Position numbers and translations under genes: made by a program | The notes under the pieces: generated by a model | What the model was told of the DNA's origin: nothing | The model's database searches: none | What the model saw: the letters and a program-made list of their open reading frames with translations, nothing else | Source of the DNA: Bacillus swezeyi | GTDB taxonomy: Bacteria; Bacillota; Bacilli; Bacillales; Bacillaceae | Direction: 5' to 3' | Length of the DNA stretch: 57,989 bases | Assembly (NCBI RefSeq): GCF_001969815.1 | Contig: NZ_MRBK01000022.1 | Coordinates: forward strand, 1-57,989 | Shown here: positions 53,188 through 57,989 of the stretch, piece by piece | Layout of the letters: each line of letters opens with the position of its first letter | How positions within the stretch are numbered: position 1 is the stretch's first letter

Positions 53188-53214
53188 GAGGCATACTTAT
53201 GAAACGTATGCCTC
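53188..53214 (-). terminator. inverted repeat in the clpC-radA gap
   Basis: GAGGCATAC/GTATGCCTC (9 bp, 9-base loop) lies 17 bp after clpC on the minus strand. Only a short T-rich stretch (ACTTTCTTAT) follows, so it may attenuate rather than stop readthrough into radA-disA. Confidence 0.5.
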
Positions 53215-53231
53215 TGTCCTTTGTCTCTATA

Positions 53232-55661
53232 TTAATTCGTTTTTGCTTCTGTTTTTACGACAAATTCTCCATTATCTACGTCGAGAACAATGTTCTGCCC
53301 TTTATCGATTTGACCTTTCAGAAGTTGCTCAGACAGCCGGTCTTCGACATGTTTTTGGATGGCTCTTCTGAGTGGACGGGCTCCGTACTCAAGGTCCACT
53401 CCTTCTTCGGCAATCTTTTCTTTTGCCGCTTCCGTCAGCTCAATTGAAAGATCTTGTTCTTTAAGACGCTTTGTCAATTGTTCTGACATGAGCGAGACGA
53501 TATCCTTTAAGTGTTTTTTCTCCAAAGAGTGGAAGACGATGATTTCATCAATCCGGTTAATGAATTCTGGTCTGAAAGCGCGTTTTAATTCACCCATGAC
53601 CTTATCTTTCATATCTTTGTATGTCTGGGTTTCATCCTGCACGTTGAACCCGACGTATTTATTTCTTCTCAGCTCGCTGGCTCCTACATTGGATGTCATG
53701 ATGAGAATCGTATTTCTAAAGTCTACTGTGCGCCCTTTTGAATCAGTCAAACGTCCGTCTTCAAGCACTTGAAGCAAAATATTGAAGACGTCAGGGTGCG
53801 CTTTTTCAATCTCATCGAGCAAGACGACTGAATAAGGTTTTCTTCTCACTTTTTCAGTCAGCTGTCCTCCCTCATCATAGCCGACATATCCCGGAGGTGA
53901 ACCGACGAGTCTTGATGTTGAATGTTTCTCCATGTACTCTGACATATCAATGCGAATCATCGCTTCTTCATCGCCAAAAATAGATTCGGCAAGCGCGCGG
54001 GCAAGCTCTGTTTTACCTACCCCTGTAGGACCAAGGAAAATAAATGAGCCGATCGGACGCTTTGGATCTTTCAATCCGGCACGCGCACGTCTGACAGCTT
54101 TGGCTACCGCGACAACGGCTTCATCCTGGCCGATTACCCGTGAATGGAGAATGCTCTCCATGTTCAGCAGTTTATCTGTCTCAGTTTGCGCGATTTTTGA
54201 AACCGGCACTCCAGTCCAGCTTGATACGACCATCGCGATATCCTCAACCGTTACTTCGGAGTTTTCTTGACCTTGCTTTTCTTTCCATGTTTTCTTTGTT
54301 TCTTCCACCTGTTCCCGCAGACGCTGTTCTGTATCACGTAAAGATGCTGCTTTTTCAAATTCCTGGCTTTGGACAGCGGCATCTTTTTCTTTACGCACCT
54401 CATCCAATTTTTGTTCAAGCTCTTTTAAATTAGGAGGTGTTGTGAATGAACGCAGGCGAACTTTTGAACCGGCCTCATCGATTAGATCGATCGCTTTGTC
54501 AGGCAGGAAACGGTCTGAAATATAGCGGTCTGACAGCTTTACAGCCGCCTCGATCGCTTCATCTGTAATCGATACGCGGTGGTGAGCTTCATAGCGGTCC
54601 CTGAGCCCTCTTAAAATTTGAATGCTTTCTTCAGGTGACGGCTGATCGACTTGAATCGGCTGAAAACGCCGTTCAAGGGCAGCATCTTTTTCGATATATT
54701 TACGGTATTCATCAAGGGTTGTAGCACCGATGCATTGCAGCTCGCCCCGTGCCAGTGACGGTTTCAGGATATTGGATGCATCGATGGCGCCTTCTGCTCC
54801 GCCGGCTCCGATTAAAGTATGCAGTTCATCGATAAACAGAATGATATTTCCGGCCTGACGGATTTCATCCATCACTTTTTTAAGGCGGTCTTCAAACTCC
54901 CCGCGGTATTTTGTGCCTGCGACAACTGTTCCCATATCAAGCGTCATGACCCGCTTGTCGCGTAAAATTTCCGGCACTTCATTGTTGATGATCTGCTGGG
55001 CCAAACCTTCGGCAATCGCCGTTTTACCGACACCGGGCTCTCCGATTAAAACAGGGTTGTTTTTCGTTCTCCTGCTCAATACTTCAATGACGCGCTGGAT
55101 CTCTTTGCTTCGGCCGATGACGGGATCGAGGCTGTCTTCTTTGGCAATGGCCGTTAAATCGCGAGCAAGACTGTCTAATGTAGGTGTATTAGCGTTGCTG
55201 TTTGCACCTGAAGTTCCGCCGCTCTCATTGCTGCCCAAAAGCTGCAATACTTGCTGTCTCGCTTTATTTAAGCTGACGCCTAAGTTATTCAGCACTCTTG
55301 CCGCTACGCCTTCTCCTTCGCGAATTAAGCCCAGGAGGATGTGTTCGGTTCCCACATATGAATGCCCCAGCTTTCTTGCTTCATCCATCGCAAGCTCAGT
55401 TACTTTTTTGGCTCTTGGTGTGTAATGAATGGATTGGGACATTTCCTGGCCGCGGCCAATTAGACTTTCAACCTCTTTTTGAATTTTGTCAGGGCTGAGT
55501 CCCAACGCCTGCAATGCCTTCGCCGCAATGCCTTCTCCCTCACGAACAAGGCCGAGGAGAATATGTTCAGTTCCAATATTATTATGACCCAGACGCAGAG
55601 CCTCTTCTTGAGCAAGCGCCAATACTTTTTGTGCTCTTTCTGTAAATCTTCCAAACATCAT
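53232..55661 (-). CDS. clpC: ClpC, AAA+ unfoldase of the ClpCP protease
   Basis: This 809-aa protein has two N-terminal Clp repeats (about 1-145), AAA module 1 with GEPGVGKT (about 207-214), a middle UVR-like coil ([20 protein letters not shown]) that binds McsA or MecA adaptors, and AAA module 2 with GPTGVGKT (about 542-549). The ClpP-docking loop VGFNVQ is present. It degrades McsB-phosphorylated proteins, including CtsR. The start overlaps the mcsB stop by 4 bp. Confidence 0.98.
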   Translation of the reverse strand: MMFGRFTERAQKVLALAQEEALRLGHNNIGTEHILLGLVREGEGIAAKALQALGLSPDKIQKEVESLIGRGQEMSQSIHYTPRAKKVTELAMDEARKLGHSYVGTEHILLGLIREGEGVAARVLNNLGVSLNKARQQVLQLLGSNESGGTSGANSNANTPTLDSLARDLTAIAKEDSLDPVIGRSKEIQRVIEVLSRRTKNNPVLIGEPGVGKTAIAEGLAQQIINNEVPEILRDKRVMTLDMGTVVAGTKYRGEFEDRLKKVMDEIRQAGNIILFIDELHTLIGAGGAEGAIDASNILKPSLARGELQCIGATTLDEYRKYIEKDAALERRFQPIQVDQPSPEESIQILRGLRDRYEAHHRVSITDEAIEAAVKLSDRYISDRFLPDKAIDLIDEAGSKVRLRSFTTPPNLKELEQKLDEVRKEKDAAVQSQEFEKAASLRDTEQRLREQVEETKKTWKEKQGQENSEVTVEDIAMVVSSWTGVPVSKIAQTETDKLLNMESILHSRVIGQDEAVVAVAKAVRRARAGLKDPKRPIGSFIFLGPTGVGKTELARALAESIFGDEEAMIRIDMSEYMEKHSTSRLVGSPPGYVGYDEGGQLTEKVRRKPYSVVLLDEIEKAHPDVFNILLQVLEDGRLTDSKGRTVDFRNTILIMTSNVGASELRRNKYVGFNVQDETQTYKDMKDKVMGELKRAFRPEFINRIDEIIVFHSLEKKHLKDIVSLMSEQLTKRLKEQDLSIELTEAAKEKIAEEGVDLEYGARPLRRAIQKHVEDRLSEQLLKGQIDKGQNIVLDVDNGEFVVKTEAKTN

Positions 55662-56749
55662 ATTGATTCATCCTCCTGTCTATTGCCGTTGTTTTCTAGT
55701 TTTAACCTCTCCCTGATAAGAGCGGCTCTCCTGACATCCCTCTCGTTTGCCCTTAGTGCACCTCCTGAATATTGCTGCAGAAAGCCGGGCTGAGTTAAGA
55801 TCATCAGTTCATTAAGTATATTGCTGGAAAGACCTTTTATTATTCCCAGGTCAATTCCCAGACGAACGTCTGAAAGACACCGTGCTGTCTCTTTCGATTC
55901 GATCATCCGGCAGTTGGAAAGAACGCCGTAGGATCTGTAGACGCGGTCTTCAAGTTCAATTTGTGAAGTCTGATAAAGCGCCTTTCTTGCTGAACGTTCT
56001 TGTTCGACTAGTTGAGCAACGACGCTGTTAAGGTCTTCAACAATGTCATGTTCTGATTTTCCAAGGGTTATTTGATTTGAAATTTGAAAGATATTTCCTA
56101 ATGCTTCGCTGCCTTCACCGTAAATTCCTCTAACAACAAGCCCTAATTGATTAATTGCCGGTATAATTCGATTGATTTGCCTAGTTAGCACTAGTGCAGG
56201 GAGATGCATCATGACAGATGCCCTCAGCCCAGTTCCGACATTTGTAGGGCAACTCGTCAAGTAGCCTCTTTGTTCTGAAAAAGCATAGTCGACCCGCTCT
56301 TCAATCCAATCGTCCACTTGGTTTGCCGCTTTTAAAGCTTCAAACAGCTGAAATCCCGGGAAAAGACATTGAATTCGTATATGATCTTCCTCATTTAACA
56401 TAATGCTGACTTCTTCATTTTCAGAAAGAAGGCATGCACCGAAAGAGGCTTCTGTTAAATGCGGGCTGATCAGATGTTTTTCTACAAGCACCCTTTTTTC
56501 CAACGGTTGAACCTGCTCCATTTTCACCAGCTCAAACTTCCCGATGCCGGGAACCTCATATCCGGTGAATTGTTCTTCAAATAAAGCAATAATAGCTGCT
56601 GCTTCTTCATTTGAAAAAAGCGTTGGAAAACGAACTTTCTCAAAATTGCGCGCAAGGCGGATCCGGCTGCTCAACACGATGTCACTCTCAGGGCCTTTTT
56701 GCCGCATCCAGTTGCTTAGCGCGTCCTGAATAAAATGCTGCAGTGACAT
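55658..56749 (-). CDS. mcsB: McsB, protein arginine kinase
   Basis: This 363-aa protein has a phosphagen-kinase fold: [20 protein letters not shown] near the start, and [20 protein letters not shown] with the catalytic acidic residues. It phosphorylates arginines on proteins, tagging them for ClpCP and inactivating CtsR; McsA is its activator. It shares one base with the mcsA stop (start at 56749) and overlaps clpC by 4 bp. Confidence 0.97.
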   Translation of the reverse strand: MSLQHFIQDALSNWMRQKGPESDIVLSSRIRLARNFEKVRFPTLFSNEEAAAIIALFEEQFTGYEVPGIGKFELVKMEQVQPLEKRVLVEKHLISPHLTEASFGACLLSENEEVSIMLNEEDHIRIQCLFPGFQLFEALKAANQVDDWIEERVDYAFSEQRGYLTSCPTNVGTGLRASVMMHLPALVLTRQINRIIPAINQLGLVVRGIYGEGSEALGNIFQISNQITLGKSEHDIVEDLNSVVAQLVEQERSARKALYQTSQIELEDRVYRSYGVLSNCRMIESKETARCLSDVRLGIDLGIIKGLSSNILNELMILTQPGFLQQYSGGALRANERDVRRAALIRERLKLENNGNRQEDESI

Positions 56750-57306
56750 CAGTCTTCTCCCTCCTTCTTGTTTGCATTCAAATTTTGCTCAAGTGACCTG
56801 ATTTGATCTCTGATATTGGCCGCTTTTTCAAACTCCTCCTGCTGAATCAACTCTTTCAGCTCTTTTTTCAATGTCTCGATTTGTCTTCTCACATGCAGGT
56901 TTCCTCCAATTCGCTTCGGAATCTTTCCTGCATGGACGGTATTTCCGCTGTGGACTTTACGCAAAACTGGCGTGATGTATGAATGGAATGTTTTATAGCA
57001 CTCCGAACATCCAAAACGTCCGGTTTTTCTGAATTCAGAGAATGTCATATCGCACTTTTTGCATCGAAGGACTTGTTCAGGCTGTTTAAAAAGTTGAGCC
57101 TCACTGCTGTTTGTAAAAGACGAATCAATATTTAAAAGTCCGGATAACAAGTTGTGGATGGAGAATCCGCCATTTTCATTCATAGAGTATGATTCACTGT
57201 TCTCTTTCGCACATTGTTCACAAATATGCATTTCTTTTTTTTCGCCATTTATGACTTTTGTAAAGTGAAAAGTAGCCGGCCTTTTATTACATTCTTGACA
57301 TATCAC
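56749..57306 (-). CDS. mcsA: McsA, zinc-finger activator of McsB
   Basis: This 185-aa protein starts (GTG) [20 protein letters not shown]. It has Cys pairs at 3/6 and 29/32, further CxxC pairs (CKKC, CSEC) in the middle and a C-terminal UVR motif ([18 protein letters not shown]). The GTG at 57306 is favoured over the GTG at 57315 because GGGTGA lies 6 bases upstream of it and the length matches B. subtilis. It is 14 bp after ctsR. Confidence 0.93.
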   Translation of the reverse strand: MICQECNKRPATFHFTKVINGEKKEMHICEQCAKENSESYSMNENGGFSIHNLLSGLLNIDSSFTNSSEAQLFKQPEQVLRCKKCDMTFSEFRKTGRFGCSECYKTFHSYITPVLRKVHSGNTVHAGKIPKRIGGNLHVRRQIETLKKELKELIQQEEFEKAANIRDQIRSLEQNLNANKKEGED

Positions 57307-57320
57307 GCTTTTCACCCGCT

Positions 57321-57785
57321 TTACTTAAATTTAAGTGACGTAAGCATGGCCTTCATCATTCTTGCCCTTAACTCATCACGTTCAGGTAAATCGATATATA
57401 AAACAGAACGATCCATTACACTGACCATCAATTTTGCTTCACTTTCTGTGATCACGCCATTTTCTAACAGCCGTAAAATGATGTCATCCGAGGCAGCTTG
57501 TGAGAGTCTTGTATAGATTTGATTTATAATATTATTGATCAAATCAATTTTGTCGTTCATTTTAATTTTAATGATCCGGATATAGCCTCCACCGCCTCTT
57601 TTGCTTTCGACAATATATCCCCGTTCACTTGTAAATCGCGTATTGATGACGTAATTGATCTGGGAAGGGACACATTGAAACTTGTCGGCTATTTCACTCC
57701 GTTTAATCTCCAAAATTTCCTTACCGTTCTTTTCTAATACTTGTTTTAAATACTGTTCGATGATATCAGAAATATTTTTCCCCAC
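57321..57785 (-). CDS. ctsR: CtsR, repressor of class III heat-shock genes
   Basis: This 154-aa protein has an N-terminal winged helix-turn-helix (ADKFQCVPSQINYVINTRFT) with the glycine wing RGGGGYIRI that senses heat, and a C-terminal dimer domain ending ERDELRARMMKAML. It represses this operon and the clp genes. The start is GTG (57783-57785) after GGAGGGGG. A promoter and a heptad operator lie upstream. Confidence 0.97.
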   Translation of the reverse strand: MGKNISDIIEQYLKQVLEKNGKEILEIKRSEIADKFQCVPSQINYVINTRFTSERGYIVESKRGGGGYIRIIKIKMNDKIDLINNIINQIYTRLSQAASDDIILRLLENGVITESEAKLMVSVMDRSVLYIDLPERDELRARMMKAMLTSLKFK

Positions 57786-57807
57786 TCAGCCCCCTCCTTC
57801 ACTTGAC

Positions 57808-57824
57808 TTTGACTATATTTGACT
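57808..57824 (-). promoter_or_regulatory. CtsR operator
   Basis: On the minus strand AGTCAAA TAT AGTCAAA is a direct heptad repeat with a 3-base spacer, matching the CtsR box (GGTCAAANANGGTCAAA). A third partial copy (GTCAAG) follows at 57802-57807. It lies just after the -10, where a bound repressor would block initiation. Confidence 0.88.
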
Positions 57825-57832
57825 TTAACTTT

Positions 57833-57861
57833 ACTATAAGTGGTTTTCGTTTTTTTTTCAA
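57833..57861 (-). promoter_or_regulatory. sigma-A promoter of the ctsR operon
   Basis: TTGAAA (57856-57861) and TATAGT (57833-57838) have a 17-bp spacer, with the operator directly downstream. A sigma-B promoter known for this operon in B. subtilis was not identified. Confidence 0.8.
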
Positions 57862-57930
57862 CTAATTGCTCTTCCATCTTTATTATTTCCACTTTTGACT
57901 ATCATAAAACCTTTGGATAAATAAATAAAA

Positions 57931-57962
57931 ACAAAAAAGACCAGCTGATATCAGCTGGTCTT
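57931..57962 (-). terminator. Rho-independent terminator of the upstream rRNA operon
   Basis: A perfect 26-bp palindrome, AAGACCAGCTGAT/ATCAGCTGGTCTT (57937-57962), is followed by TTTTGT on the minus strand, 8 bp after the 5S end. Confidence 0.92.
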
Positions 57963-57969
57963 CCTAAGC

Positions 57970-57989
57970 GCTTGGCGGCGTCCTACTCT
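57970..57989 (-). rRNA. rrf: 5S rRNA, 3' end only
   Basis: Read on the minus strand the last bases are AGAGTAGGACGCCGCCAAGC, the 3' end of Bacillus 5S rRNA. The rest lies beyond the window. In B. subtilis an rRNA operon (rrnW) occupies this position before ctsR. Confidence 0.9.

Noticed and set aside
54913..55425. 170-codon open frame on the plus strand
   Set aside because: It is antisense to clpC, and its product mirrors the AAA module in a different frame.

Overview
The window is chromosomal DNA from a member of the Bacillus subtilis group. Protein sequences and gene order (ctsR-mcsAB-clpC-radA-disA ... sigH-rpmGB-secE-nusG ... rpoBC ... S10-spc-alpha ... salA-gerD-kbaA-pdaB) fit that group. 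Departures from B. subtilis 168 as I remember it (no gene between tufA and rpsJ, none between rpsI and ybaK, several r-protein substitutions) point towards the B. licheniformis / B. paralicheniformis branch. This is recall, not a search, and the species is not settled. Nearly everything is on the minus strand, so the operons read from high to low coordinates. Only pdaB and gerD are on the plus strand.

In transcription order: the right edge (57970-57989) is the 3' end of a 5S rRNA with its terminator. Then comes the CtsR-controlled operon ctsR-mcsA-mcsB-clpC-radA-disA (57.8-50.7 kb), followed by yacL-ispD-ispF and gltX. A cysteine T-box precedes cysE-cysS-mrnC-rlmB-rae1 (46.7-42.7 kb). Next are sigH, rpmGB, secE, nusG, rplK-rplA, rplJ-rplL, ybxB and rpoB-rpoC (42.7-30 kb), then the str operon rplGB-rpsL-rpsG-fusA-tufA (29.9-25.1 kb). 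The S10-spc-alpha supercluster runs from rpsJ to rplQ (24.8-9.8 kb) and includes secY, adk, map, infA and rpoA. It is followed by the ECF transporter module ecfA1-ecfA2-ecfT with truA, then rplM-rpsI. The left 5 kb holds ybaK-cwlD, salA, gerD, kbaA and pdaB, which are mostly sporulation or germination genes. At 1-165 are tandem promoters and a boxA-like element reading out of the window, the start of a second rRNA operon in the same orientation.

The genes together make the translation and transcription machinery (about 30 ribosomal proteins, three translation factors, RNA polymerase alpha, beta and beta', NusG) and protein export (SecY, SecE). They also cover tRNA charging (GltX, CysS), RNA processing (MrnC, RlmB, Rae1, TruA), protein quality control (CtsR/McsAB/ClpC), genome surveillance (RadA, DisA) and entry into sporulation and germination (SigH, KbaA, SalA, CwlD, GerD, PdaB). 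Several cis-regulatory RNAs are visible: leaders of the L13, L10 and L1 types, a cysteine T-box and an S10 leader.

I found no unknown multi-gene system, phage, IS element, CRISPR array or defence locus. The points worth a second look are small: a 15-bp in-frame tandem duplication in sigH, a PdaB lacking the usual deacetylase metal ligands, an unexplained 560-bp stretch between rpsI and ybaK, a promoter sharing sequence with the rpoC terminator, a hairpin between the nusG Shine-Dalgarno and its start, and the framing of the block by two co-directional rRNA operons.
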